Source of the DNA: G020348385 sp964410125
GTDB lineage: Bacteria; Acidobacteriota; Aminicenantia; Aminicenantales; Aminicenantaceae
Length of the DNA: 64,000 nucleotides
Direction: 5' to 3'
NCBI GenBank assembly: GCA_964410125.1
Contig: CAYPGQ010000008.1
Span: forward strand, 1 to 64,000
Under the pieces are notes generated by a model. That model ran no database searches, was not told the DNA's origin, and saw only the letters and a program-made list of their open reading frames with translations. Within the stretch, counting starts at the first letter, position 1; each line of letters begins with the position of its first letter. Below, piece by piece: positions 42,912-51,994 of this stretch. A program made the position numbers and the translations under genes.

Positions 42912-43688
42912 ATCCGCAACAAAACATGCTACGCTATCAGGAGGAAAGGTCCATCGGCCGGTTGCACCGGCATAACGAGAACCTAGTTCTAGATGAAGCA
43001 TGGCGATACCACAGTCCAAACGCCGAGAGATCTTATAGGTATCCCGGTCTCTATCGAGAATAATAGAAATATTGTTGTCGCCGAGGATAAACCTCCAGGG
43101 TTGTCTGTTGACTGCAGAAGGGGCCAACCGGGCAGCTTCAAGGGCTGTTTTCATCCATTCCTGTTTAGATGTTCCTGTCACCAGTTCATGGAGTTGTTTT
43201 CTCTTGTGCATTCTGCCGAATCCGGTCATGAGTTTTTCTTGGAAGGAGAAAGAATCCTGGGGGATTCCAACCGGTGTTACAGCCAGAACCCTCTCATTCT
43301 TTTTGATCGAGATCTGATGGGCAACGGTTTCAGGATAAAAATATCCACCCACCCATCATGTGCCCAATCCTATGGCTGTGGCCTCTAATATGATCCCTTC
43401 TCCTGTGTACCCCACCGCTTCTTGAACTCGCGGTGATTCCATGTCACCGATGAATGCTATATACCCAGGCGCATTTTCGATTTTGCCATAAGAACCGATA
43501 AATCCCCGATAAATCCGATCTCCAGGTTCCCTTACTAAAACAGCTTTAGCCTCGGGGAAAGGTCGAAAGTTTTGGCAGACAGAAAAAAGGCGTTCTAGTT
43601 TATCCTCAGGCAGCATAATTTGTTTGAATTTGCGGCGGGAACGACGGATAAAAATGGCGGCGTACCAAACTTCAACAGGAATTTCCAT
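42900..43688 (-). CDS. TM1586-type nitroreductase with in-frame TGA (selenoprotein candidate or fresh pseudogene)
   Basis: FMN-dependent nitroreductase-like protein (262 codons read through one TGA). ATG 43688 has GGAGG six bases upstream. Residues 1-110 (IRRSRRKFKQIMLPEDKL... GIILEATAIGLGT) and the part after the TGA (WVGGYFYPETVAH... RLAPSAVNRQPWRFIL... LDCGIAMLHLELG) join without any frame change into one family member. The TGA (43356-43358, codon 111) sits where relatives have Cys in GLGT-C-WVGG. A hairpin begins at the TGA (43315-43358). This fits a selenocysteine codon; a single Cys-to-stop mutation is the alternative. No selA, selB, selC or selD gene is in the window. Confidence 0.6.
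43315..43358 (-). promoter_or_regulatory. Hairpin starting at the in-frame TGA (possible bacterial SECIS-like element)
   Basis: On the - strand UGAUGGG pairs perfectly with CCCAUCA 37 bases further on; inside are GGU/ACC (3 bp) and GGAUA/UAUCC (5 bp) with a UUUU loop. The TGA is the first three bases of the outer stem, as in known bacterial elements. Against it: the apical loop lacks the usual G residues and lies only about 14 bases after the TGA, slightly closer than typical. Confidence 0.4.
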
Positions 43689-43775
43689 GGATAGCCTCCA
43701 ACCAAAATAATAATACGCTATTGGACCAGATTCTTCAAAATAATGCGAAGGGATAAAAAATCCTTTCTTTTTTGC

Positions 43776-46142
43776 TTACTCGTATTTCAAGGTTACAGCA
43801 GGCTGGGTTCGAGCCGCTTTAAATGTCTGGTAGAAAACAGTGATAAAAGCAATCCCAAATGCTGCTAAAGCAGCCAACAAGAAAATCCCGATGTCAAGGG
43901 GAATACGGAAAGGATAATTTTGCAGAAATGCCCTCATGGCAAGATAGGCTAAAGGCCAGGCGATAAGATTGGATATGGCAATGAACAGGAGGTGTTCCCG
44001 AGAAAGAAGACTAAATATATCCAGCGCTGTTGCGCCCATAACCTTACGGATTCCGATCTCTTTGATCCTTTGCTCCACTGAAAAGGCCGCAAGTCCGAAC
44101 AATCCCAAGCAGGAAATCAAAATCGAAAGATAGGCTGTATAGTTGAAAAAGCGGCTGATTGTGCGTTCTGTTACGTACACCTGCTTCAAGATATCATCCA
44201 GCAGTTTTGCCTCGAATGTTTGATCGGGATCGTAGCCATTCCATACCTGTTCGATCCACGCTGTTGTAGAGGTGAGATTCTCGGGACTGACTTTCATTAT
44301 TAAAAAATTCGTGTCTTGAGGATTCAGGTCAAGTACAAGAGGACCTATCCTGTCACGCAAAGTGGCATAATGATAGTCTTTCATCACCCCGATGATGATT
44401 CCGTCTTCCTTAAAGTGCCCCATTTTTTTTCCGATGGGATCTTTCATCCCCATAGCACGGACGGCCTCTTCATTCACGATCAAGGCTTTCTCTCTATCCG
44501 TGGCAAAATCACGGGAGAACACCCTTCCATGAACAACAGGTATGCCCAAAGTATCGAAAAATTCGTAATCCACGCTGCCGTGGTACATATAGATCTCTTT
44601 ATCACTATCCCGTCCGTCCCAATCTGACAGCAAATAGGAAGGGCCTTCCCACGTGGGCAAATTCATGCAAGCCGTCACGTTCCAGATATCGCGGTGTTTC
44701 AAGAGATCGTTTTTTAAAGCAGCATAGTCTTGATGTATGGTTTTTGGTAATGAACACACAATAAGGTCTGATTTATCATATCCCAGGTCCTTGTTTTGCA
44801 TGAAGCGCATCTGTCTGAATACGGTCAACGTGGCAATGATAAGAATGATGGCAACGGTAAATTGGCTGATAACCAATCCCTTTCGCAAAAGAGCTCGACT
44901 GGAACTCGGCGTCACAGAGCCTTTGATAACATTTACAGGCTGAAAGCGCGAAAGGAATAAGGCGGGATAGCTTCCGGAAATGATCCCGGTTAAAAGAGCG
45001 ACTAAAAAGAGCCCTAGATACAGAACGATATCTTTGGATTCGAAGAGGGAATAGGCCTTGAAGGGCTGCATACTATTGAAGAAAGGGAGGAAGAACTCTA
45101 CGATCAAGACGGCGAATATCAGAGACAGGAAAGCGAACAGCATCGATTCACCCAGGAATTGGGAAACGAGCTGAAAACGTGAAGCGCCGACCACTTTACG
45201 CAATCCTACCTCGCGGGCACGATGTGATGAACGGGCAGTTGCCAGATTCATAAAATTGAAGCAGGCGATCACAAGAAGCAGCACAGCGACTAGACTCAGC
45301 ACATAAATCAGCATGATATCGATGTGGATGGCATGTACATCGTATTCATAATCGGAATGGAGATAAATCCGCTTCAAGGGCTGGATCTCCAGTCCCAGTC
45401 TGATCTCGGGAGACACGTAACGGGATAGCGCGTCCTTGATCTTTGCTGCAAAAACATCAGGATCGATGTTCTCTCGAAGTTGGACATAGGTCGTATAGTT
45501 ATACCGGTTCCAGGTATCGATATCCACGCCTAGTTCCCTATAAAGCGAAAAGGGCAGGATGATGGAAAAATTGAGATGGGAATCTTTATGGTTCTTTATG
45601 ATCGCTGTTACCATCACGTCCGGCATGTTGCGGATTTGGAGAATTTTTCCTATCGGATCTTCTGTGCCGAAAAATTTTTCGGCTACTTCTTCAGTCAAAA
45701 CGGCCGAGTGAGGTTGGTCCAGAGCCGATCCCGGCGTTCCGGCAAGAAAGATGTATGAGAAGATCTCGAAAAAATCTGGCTCAGCAAAGCTTATAAAATC
45801 TTGTTCGAGCTTTTTATCTTCGTATTTGATCAAGGCCTGCCCAGAGTAGTTGAAACAGGCGGCTTTTTCTACATCGGGAAAATCGCGCTTCAGGGCGGCA
45901 GCCAAGGGCGCTTGTGTGAGGGCCACCCTGGTGGCGGTCCCTCTTAGTTCATCCAGCCTTGTTACCCTGAAAATCCTATCAGCGTGCTCATGAAAAGTAT
46001 CTACCTGTAACTCTCCCCGAATAACCAAGGCGATAAGGATAAAACAGGCCATTCCGATCGAAAGCCCTACGATGTTGATAGAGCTGAATCCTGGATACCT
46101 TTTCAGGTTCCGTAGAGATGTTTTCAAGTAGTTTTTAAACAT
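43776..46142 (-). CDS. MacB/FtsX-type ABC transporter permease, orphan
   Basis: Large membrane protein (788 aa) built as two FtsX-like modules: N-terminal helix (FSSINIVGLSIGMACFILIALVI), MacB periplasmic core, three helices (LVAVLLLVIACFNFMNLATARSSHRAREVGLRKVVGASR), then a second periplasmic core and a final three-helix bundle (EQRIKEIGIRKVMGATALDIFSLL). Start 46142 (MFKNYLK) has GGAG upstream; 46157 lies before it. No ATP-binding subunit is next to it. In this family the partner ATPase can be encoded elsewhere. It shares a regulatory intergenic region with the divergent M14 peptidase gene. Substrate unknown. Confidence 0.9.
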   Translation of the reverse strand: MFKNYLKTSLRNLKRYPGFSSINIVGLSIGMACFILIALVIRGELQVDTFHEHADRIFRVTRLDELRGTATRVALTQAPLAAALKRDFPDVEKAACFNYSGQALIKYEDKKLEQDFISFAEPDFFEIFSYIFLAGTPGSALDQPHSAVLTEEVAEKFFGTEDPIGKILQIRNMPDVMVTAIIKNHKDSHLNFSIILPFSLYRELGVDIDTWNRYNYTTYVQLRENIDPDVFAAKIKDALSRYVSPEIRLGLEIQPLKRIYLHSDYEYDVHAIHIDIMLIYVLSLVAVLLLVIACFNFMNLATARSSHRAREVGLRKVVGASRFQLVSQFLGESMLFAFLSLIFAVLIVEFFLPFFNSMQPFKAYSLFESKDIVLYLGLFLVALLTGIISGSYPALFLSRFQPVNVIKGSVTPSSSRALLRKGLVISQFTVAIILIIATLTVFRQMRFMQNKDLGYDKSDLIVCSLPKTIHQDYAALKNDLLKHRDIWNVTACMNLPTWEGPSYLLSDWDGRDSDKEIYMYHGSVDYEFFDTLGIPVVHGRVFSRDFATDREKALIVNEEAVRAMGMKDPIGKKMGHFKEDGIIIGVMKDYHYATLRDRIGPLVLDLNPQDTNFLIMKVSPENLTSTTAWIEQVWNGYDPDQTFEAKLLDDILKQVYVTERTISRFFNYTAYLSILISCLGLFGLAAFSVEQRIKEIGIRKVMGATALDIFSLLSREHLLFIAISNLIAWPLAYLAMRAFLQNYPFRIPLDIGIFLLAALAAFGIAFITVFYQTFKAARTQPAVTLKYE

Positions 46143-46210
46143 GCTTAACTCCAGCAAAAATTTAAGGCCTCAAAGTATTATTATTATCTGCAAAATTTAT
46201 ACCAATATTG

Positions 46211-46241
46211 TATTATGGGTATTTCCTCTGAACCCATAATA
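46211..46241. promoter_or_regulatory. Perfect 10-bp inverted repeat in divergent intergenic region
   Basis: TATTATGGGT (46211-46220) and ACCCATAATA (46232-46241) are exact inverted copies with an 11-base spacer. Lying between the divergent permease and M14 peptidase genes, it could be an operator for either. No regulator gene is adjacent. Confidence 0.5.
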
Positions 46242-46256
46242 TGATTTATCCATTTT

Positions 46257-46273
46257 TGAACAATTTATGTTCA
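46257..46273. promoter_or_regulatory. Second dyad TGAACA-N5-TGTTCA
   Basis: A 6-bp inverted repeat with a 5-base spacer, 15 bases after the first dyad and followed by another palindrome TTCGAA. It lies upstream of an extended -10-like TGC-TAGAAT (46335-46343) that may drive the M14 peptidase gene. Confidence 0.4.
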
Positions 46274-46377
46274 TATTCGAACAGTCGCCAATTTTTCCGG
46301 ATATCATTTTTTATATTCAATTCATTTCCATTTGTGCTAGAATTCTGCTCTAGAAGAAAAATATGAGGAGGAGAGAA

Positions 46378-48045
46378 ATGAGCAAGTGCTTGAAAATTTG
46401 TTTTTTGGTATTGGTGATATCTATTGGCCTGATGTATTGTTCCTCTGTTCTTGCTTTATCATATCAGCAAGTAAAACCGCTCACAAAAGCAGAGGCCAGT
46501 GAGTACAAGGCAACCTCGCTGTATTTAGATGTGATGGATTTTATCCAAAGGCTTCAAAAGCAGAGTCTGAGAATCCGATTGGAGACTTTAGGAATCAGTG
46601 CTGAAGGCCGGAAGATACCGCTTCTCATTATCGGAAATCCAGTCCCTTCCTCCCCCCTGGATCTGGTTTATGATGATCGAATAGTTGTTTACATCCAAGC
46701 AAATATCCACGCCGGAGAAGTGGAGGGCAAGGAGGCGGCTTTGATGCTGGCCAGGGACTTGGCATTAAGCGATAATCCATCCTACCTGGATGAAATTGTT
46801 GTGTTGATTGCTCCTATCTTTAATCCAGATGGTAATGAAAAAATCGATCCGAACAACCGGCGGAATCAGGTGGGGCCAGAACAAGGAGTGGGTGTCCGGT
46901 ACAACGGCCTAAACCTTGATTTGAACAGGGATGGGATGAAGTTAGAAAGCCCGGAAGTTTTGGGATTGGTGCAGAATGTCATGTTGCGCTGGGATCCGGC
47001 CGTGCTCTTGGACAGCCACACCCATAACGGATCCTACCATGAGGAAGTGGTGACTTGGGTGTGGTCTCTAAATCCCAATGGAGACACGTCCTTAATCCGT
47101 TACATGAGTGACCAGGTGCGCCCTGGAATCAACAAAATCCTGAAGGACAAATACAACACTCTGTGCATCCCTCATGGAGACTTTATGGATTTCCAGGAAC
47201 CCGAAAAGGGTTGGAGGCCTCTGGGTCCGCAGCCGCGTTATCTCAGCAACTATTTCGGACTTCGGAACCGTTTGGGCATACTGAACGAAAATTACCCGTA
47301 TGCGGATTTCAAATCCCGCGTCATGGGAGCATACTATCTCTTCCATGCTCTTTTAGAGTACTGTCAGGTCCATAAGTCCGAGATCAAAGGGCTTATCCAA
47401 GAGGCGGATAAACGAACGGTACAAAACGGTCTTGAACCTGGGGACAAAAACCAATTTGTTGTCGAGTACGATGTACGGCCCATCAAGGACAAGATCACGG
47501 TACACGGATACGTGATGGAGCCATTCCAGACAGAGAGCGGTCGTAGACGTGTTCGTAGGACCGAAAAAACGCAGACTTACACCATGCCGTTTTTTGCTGA
47601 ATATTTTGCTAAAAGATCGGTCAAGCTTCCATTCGGATACCTAATTCCTATCCCGGTTCCAGAAATTGAAGCCAAGCTTCGCCAGCATGGCATAACAGTA
47701 GAAAAGCTCACACAGTCCGTAAAGTTGACGGTCGAATCTTTCAAGGTGACAGAACTCAAAGGACAAGAGCGGCCGTACCAGGGACATCGCCTCAACTCCG
47801 TCAAAGGGGAATATGCCGTGGAGGAGATGGAGTTCCCGGCTGGAACTCTGTTCATTCCGATGGCCCAATCCCTCGGCAAAGTGGCAGCCTATCTTCTTGA
47901 ACCGGAGAGCGACGACGGCCTTTTAGTATGGAACTTTTTCGACCGCAATCTTGTCCCTCAGTGGGGCAGAGGCCAACAGGTTTATCCAGTATATAAACTT
48001 CTCCAACCAACTCCTCTGATCAAAGAAGTTGTGGGAGAAAATTAG
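46378..48045 (+). CDS. Exported M14 family zinc carboxypeptidase
   Basis: Secreted peptidase (555 aa). Start ATG 46378 follows GAGGAGAGAA; an ATG at 46363 lies in front of that site. The signal sequence runs to about residue 28. Zinc site: NIHAGEVEGKEAAL (His111, Glu114) and LLDSHTHNG (His214/His216); NPDGNEKIDPNNRRNQVGPEQG and LDLNRDGMKLESPE are substrate-binding segments typical of the family, and ENYPYADFKSRV supplies the likely catalytic Glu. It is 8 bases upstream of an S9 peptidase, forming a peptide-degrading operon. Confidence 0.93.
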   Translation: MSKCLKICFLVLVISIGLMYCSSVLALSYQQVKPLTKAEASEYKATSLYLDVMDFIQRLQKQSLRIRLETLGISAEGRKIPLLIIGNPVPSSPLDLVYDDRIVVYIQANIHAGEVEGKEAALMLARDLALSDNPSYLDEIVVLIAPIFNPDGNEKIDPNNRRNQVGPEQGVGVRYNGLNLDLNRDGMKLESPEVLGLVQNVMLRWDPAVLLDSHTHNGSYHEEVVTWVWSLNPNGDTSLIRYMSDQVRPGINKILKDKYNTLCIPHGDFMDFQEPEKGWRPLGPQPRYLSNYFGLRNRLGILNENYPYADFKSRVMGAYYLFHALLEYCQVHKSEIKGLIQEADKRTVQNGLEPGDKNQFVVEYDVRPIKDKITVHGYVMEPFQTESGRRRVRRTEKTQTYTMPFFAEYFAKRSVKLPFGYLIPIPVPEIEAKLRQHGITVEKLTQSVKLTVESFKVTELKGQERPYQGHRLNSVKGEYAVEEMEFPAGTLFIPMAQSLGKVAAYLLEPESDDGLLVWNFFDRNLVPQWGRGQQVYPVYKLLQPTPLIKEVVGEN

Positions 48046-48053
48046 GAGGGACA

Positions 48054-50156
48054 ATGAAAAAACAAAGATATTTATCTATTTTGATTTGTTTTCTACTCGT
48101 TTTCGGCTTTACCGATTTGGCCATGGCCAAGGAAGGAACGTTTACGCTCGAACAGATCTTGAGTCCGCCATATCCCTGGAGCCTGGTTTCAGCCAAAAAT
48201 GCCGATCGCATCGCCTGGATTTTTTATTCAAAAGGGGAGAGGAATGTTTGGACGGCAGCAGCACCGGATTTCAATCCGATAAACTTGACTGGATACGCCC
48301 GGGATGAAGTCTTTGAGATCCCAGAAGTTCAAATCACGAATGACGGAAAAACTGTGGTTTTTGTTAAAGGGGGAGATCCCAACAGCGAAGGTTGGATCAC
48401 CAATTCACGAAGCGACCCGGACGGCATGGAACAGGCTATCTGGGCGGTCCGGACAGATACCGGTCAGCTCTGGAGGGTGGCAGCCGGAAGAGATCCCGTC
48501 CTTTCTCCCGACTGCAAATGGCTTTTGCTTGTGAAAGAGGGATTAATCTACAGTGCTCCCTTGATCCCGCCTTCCGATTCCAAATCTATTCCAGAGCCAG
48601 AACTTCTATTCAAAGCGGCTGGGCAGAACGGTTCACCCCGCTGGTCTCCTGACAGTACTCGGATCGCCTTTGTTACTCGACGGAACGATCACAGCTTCAT
48701 CGCGGTGTTCGATACTATAAATAGAAAAATTACCTGGATTGCTCCTAATGTGGACCGGGACAGTAATCCGGCATGGGCAGACAACGGCACTAAAATCGTG
48801 TTCCAACGAAGACCAGGACTTCAGTACGGTGCAGCCTCATTCAGAAGATATTGGAGACGTGGACCGGTAACGAACGTTGCTTTTTGGTTGGCTGATGCAG
48901 AAACAGGCACGGCGAAGGAGATTTGGCAATTTCCAAAAGATGAACCTCGGTTTTATTCCTTGCGTAATTTTGAGGTGACAGCGAACGACCGCATTCTTTT
49001 TACGTCAGAACACGATAATTGGAACCACGTGTTCTCTATGACTCTTTCCGGAGGAGACCCCGTGGACCTCACACCGGGGGAAGCGTTCGTAGAATACTTG
49101 GGCCTATCCAGTGATGGAAAAACGCTTTTCTTCAGCAGCAATCTGGCCGATATCCACGGACGGCACATCTGGAAGGTTCCCACAGATGGCGGCGGCAAAG
49201 CGGTCCAGCTTACAAAGGAGGCTACGATCGGCACTTATCCTGTCGCTTTGGCATCAGGGGACAAAGTTGCTTTTCTGTATGCCACAGCCCTCCATCCTAC
49301 CTCCATCGCCACAGTTCCTACCAACGGCGGAAAGATTGAAGTGATAGCGCCGGAAACACTTCCAGCGGAATACCCAATGGATGAACTGGTCGTTCCCGAG
49401 CTTGTTATCGTCAAAGCCCCGGATGGGTTGGAAATTCCCTGTCAGATATTTTCACCCAAAGATGCTAAACCGGGCGATAAGCGTCCCGGCGTGGTTTATA
49501 CCCATGGTGGCCCCATCCGCCAGATGCTCTTGGGCTGGCACTATATGGAATTTTATTCAGAGGCTTATGGTATCAATCAGTATTTTGCAAACAACGGCTA
49601 TGTGGTCATTTCGATAAACTACCGCAGCGGTATCGGCTACGGTCGATCATTCCGGAACGCTCCCAATACAGGCGCGCGGGGCGCAGCCGAATACCAGGAT
49701 ATCCTGGCTGGAGTCAAGTATCTTCAGGACCGGCCCGAAGTCGATCCAAATAGAATCGGCAAATGGGGTCTCTCTTACGGAGGGCTCCTGACAGCAATGG
49801 CCCTGGCCCGCAATTCCGACATATTCAAGGTGGGTGTGGACATGGCTGGTGTCCACGATTGGTCACAGCGTGGGAGCCTTAGTGAAGAGCAGCGCAAACT
49901 GGCCCGTGAATCGTCTCCGGTTGCCGATCTCAAAACATGGACTTCACCCGTCCTTTTCATCCATGGAGACGACGACCGCAACGTGGCCTTTCAGCAGACC
50001 ACAGACCTCGTCCAAAAGTTGCGGGCGAAAGGGGATGTGCACATCGAACTCATGATCGCTCCGGACGAGCCTCACGAATTCCTCCTGTACAAAAACCGGA
50101 TGGAGGCCTACAACCGCACCTTCGAGTTCATCAACCGTTTTATCGGCGAGAAATAA
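48054..50156 (+). CDS. Exported S9 family prolyl oligopeptidase-type serine peptidase
   Basis: Secreted 700-aa serine peptidase (acylaminoacyl/dipeptidyl-peptidase-like). A signal peptide (KKQRYLSILICFLLVFGFTDLAMA) precedes a WD40-like/DPP-IV propeller (PRWSPDSTRIAFVTRR, LGLSSDGKTLFFSS) and an alpha/beta-hydrolase domain with HGGPIRQM, Ser574 (WGLSYGGL), Asp641 (GDDDRNV) and His674 (EPHEF). AGGAGGGACA precedes ATG 48054. It is coupled to the M14 gene upstream. The stop is 21 bases from the convergent ABC-2 permease gene. Confidence 0.94.
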   Translation: MKKQRYLSILICFLLVFGFTDLAMAKEGTFTLEQILSPPYPWSLVSAKNADRIAWIFYSKGERNVWTAAAPDFNPINLTGYARDEVFEIPEVQITNDGKTVVFVKGGDPNSEGWITNSRSDPDGMEQAIWAVRTDTGQLWRVAAGRDPVLSPDCKWLLLVKEGLIYSAPLIPPSDSKSIPEPELLFKAAGQNGSPRWSPDSTRIAFVTRRNDHSFIAVFDTINRKITWIAPNVDRDSNPAWADNGTKIVFQRRPGLQYGAASFRRYWRRGPVTNVAFWLADAETGTAKEIWQFPKDEPRFYSLRNFEVTANDRILFTSEHDNWNHVFSMTLSGGDPVDLTPGEAFVEYLGLSSDGKTLFFSSNLADIHGRHIWKVPTDGGGKAVQLTKEATIGTYPVALASGDKVAFLYATALHPTSIATVPTNGGKIEVIAPETLPAEYPMDELVVPELVIVKAPDGLEIPCQIFSPKDAKPGDKRPGVVYTHGGPIRQMLLGWHYMEFYSEAYGINQYFANNGYVVISINYRSGIGYGRSFRNAPNTGARGAAEYQDILAGVKYLQDRPEVDPNRIGKWGLSYGGLLTAMALARNSDIFKVGVDMAGVHDWSQRGSLSEEQRKLARESSPVADLKTWTSPVLFIHGDDDRNVAFQQTTDLVQKLRAKGDVHIELMIAPDEPHEFLLYKNRMEAYNRTFEFINRFIGEK

Positions 50157-50177
50157 TGTGATAATCCGTAAATATTG

Positions 50178-50999
50178 CTAAACCAGGATGTCCTTTTTTT
50201 TATAAAGGACAAAAGTTAGGGTAATCAGTACCAGGGAAACGGCTAAAAAATACAGCACCCGCCATCCAACAATCGCATAGTCGGGGCGGAGAACTCCTGC
50301 ATCGACGAATTTAAACGGACTTAGGTAACCGAATTTGTCGGCAGATGGAGTCACTCTAGACAAAATATCGATGAAGTATGCTCCAACAATAATGCCAATG
50401 GATAGGTTTGTGATCGGACGCCCTCTTTTTATCAACAACGAAAGAAAAAGACCGATAGCTCCGAATGTCAGCATAAGCAACAAGGCGTAGAACCAATGGA
50501 TAAAAAAAGCTTTCAAGCTGTATTGGGAGTCCCCTTTGAATATTTCCAGACTTAAAAATCCGACGATCGAGATGACGATGTTCAAAAGGATCAAATAGGT
50601 GAGATAAACCGCCAATTTGCTCCAGACAACCTCTAGCCTCGTAACCGGTTTAGCGAGAAGAAATTCGGCGGTTTTTTCTTGTTCTTCCCGAGACAGGATT
50701 TTGCCGCCAAGAAGTATGGAATAAAAACTCCCGATCAGCATGATGAACATCGCATTCCGTGTGGAATAAAATCCTAAAACATTGGTCCATATATCTATAC
50801 TGGCGCCAAAGGCCGTCATCATGTTTTTCATAAAGGGATTCTCGAGAAAGGCCGTTATTTGCTTGAGCATGTCTTCTTGCATCAGAAGGGGATAAAAGGC
50901 CATTCCCATGAGAATAAAAACGACAATGGCTAGGCTCCATCCGATGAAGGAATTCCGGTAGCGTTTAAGCTCTGTTCTATACAGGTTGGTGTTTATCAT
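50178..50999 (-). CDS. ABC-2 type transporter permease
   Basis: Integral membrane subunit with six hydrophobic segments (273 aa): the first near residues 20-38, then segments around 80-100, 130-160, 175-200, 210-235 and 245-265. The AEFLLAKPVTRLEVVWSKL loop is characteristic of ABC-2 permeases of the NosY/CcmB-like branch. Its start overlaps the ATPase gene by 23 bases, so the two are translationally coupled as one exporter. Substrate unknown. Confidence 0.9.
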   Translation of the reverse strand: MINTNLYRTELKRYRNSFIGWSLAIVVFILMGMAFYPLLMQEDMLKQITAFLENPFMKNMMTAFGASIDIWTNVLGFYSTRNAMFIMLIGSFYSILLGGKILSREEQEKTAEFLLAKPVTRLEVVWSKLAVYLTYLILLNIVISIVGFLSLEIFKGDSQYSLKAFFIHWFYALLLMLTFGAIGLFLSLLIKRGRPITNLSIGIIVGAYFIDILSRVTPSADKFGYLSPFKFVDAGVLRPDYAIVGWRVLYFLAVSLVLITLTFVLYKKKDILV

Positions 51000-51891
51000 T
51001 TTCCCCTGAGTAGTAATGCATGAAGATTTCCTCTAAGGTTGGCTCTTCGATGATCAAATCTTTGATATCTATTCCCTCAAGTGCACGCAGAAGATCATTC
51101 ATGGACCCTGAAAACAGGAAAAAGAGATTGTTTCTCTCCGTCGTCAAACCGATAATACCGGGAAAGTCGATCTCATCGGTTTTTGTCGGGTGGTTGAATT
51201 CGATCTGGATTTTGCGGAGCTGCTTTTTCCTCAGGGATTCGATATCTTCCACGGCAATGATTTTCCCTTCCTTTATGATCCCGACCCGCCGGCACATTTT
51301 CTGAACTTCGCTCAAGGTATGAGAGGAGAAGAAGATGGTCGTGCCTTTGCTGTTTTCTTCTTTCAAGATTTCAAAGAACTTCGCCTGCATCAAAGGATCC
51401 AGACCGCTTGTGGGTTCATCCAAGATCAATAAAGGAGGTTGGTGTATAAGGCTCTGTAAGATGGAAACTTTTTTCTGATTCCCTCTGGATAGGTCGATTA
51501 TTTTCCTGTCGAGTTCAAGGTCGAAAGTGTCGGCGAGCTCAACTATCCTGGATTCGCAGTCTATTTCATAAAAGTTGGCAGAATACCTGAGAAGTTCGTG
51601 CACATCCATTTTTTCATAATAATTGACTTCCGATGGCATGAAGCCGATCTGTTTTTTAATTTCTTTGGAATCTTTGACTATGTCCAGGCCGAATATTCTG
51701 CCGCTTCCGGAACTGGGAAAAATCAATCCGAGCAGTGTGCGGATGGTGGTTGATTTGCCTGCGCCGTTCGGTCCGATAAATCCAAAAATCTCCCCTGGTT
51801 CGATTTTGAGATCGATGTCGATAATCCCCCGTGCTTTGCCGTAATATTTCGTAAGGCCTCGGGTTTCGATCACATACATTTTCCCCATCAT
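50977..51891 (-). CDS. ABC transporter ATP-binding protein (ABC-2 exporter)
   Basis: Nucleotide-binding subunit for the permease encoded next to it. Seen: Walker A GPNGAGKST, Q-loop region GFMPSE, signature LSRGNQKK, Walker B LLILDEPTSGLDP and the His switch SSHTLSE. The C-terminal ~80 residues form the extra domain common in CcmA/NatA-type exporters. Start is uncertain between ATG 51891 and 51879; the latter has GGGG three bases upstream. The S9 gene lies 103 bases upstream on the same strand, so a longer transcript from the PadR-permease unit is possible. Confidence 0.94.
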   Translation of the reverse strand: MMGKMYVIETRGLTKYYGKARGIIDIDLKIEPGEIFGFIGPNGAGKSTTIRTLLGLIFPSSGSGRIFGLDIVKDSKEIKKQIGFMPSEVNYYEKMDVHELLRYSANFYEIDCESRIVELADTFDLELDRKIIDLSRGNQKKVSILQSLIHQPPLLILDEPTSGLDPLMQAKFFEILKEENSKGTTIFFSSHTLSEVQKMCRRVGIIKEGKIIAVEDIESLRKKQLRKIQIEFNHPTKTDEIDFPGIIGLTTERNNLFFLFSGSMNDLLRALEGIDIKDLIIEEPTLEEIFMHYYSGENDKHQPV

Positions 51892-51994
51892 AAAACATTT
51901 TATTCGTTTTCTTCAATATTTTTCATCGGGTATCAGAAAATCGAAGAATTGACCATGTTTTTCAATAACTTTCATCGGAAGTGAAATGTCCTTG

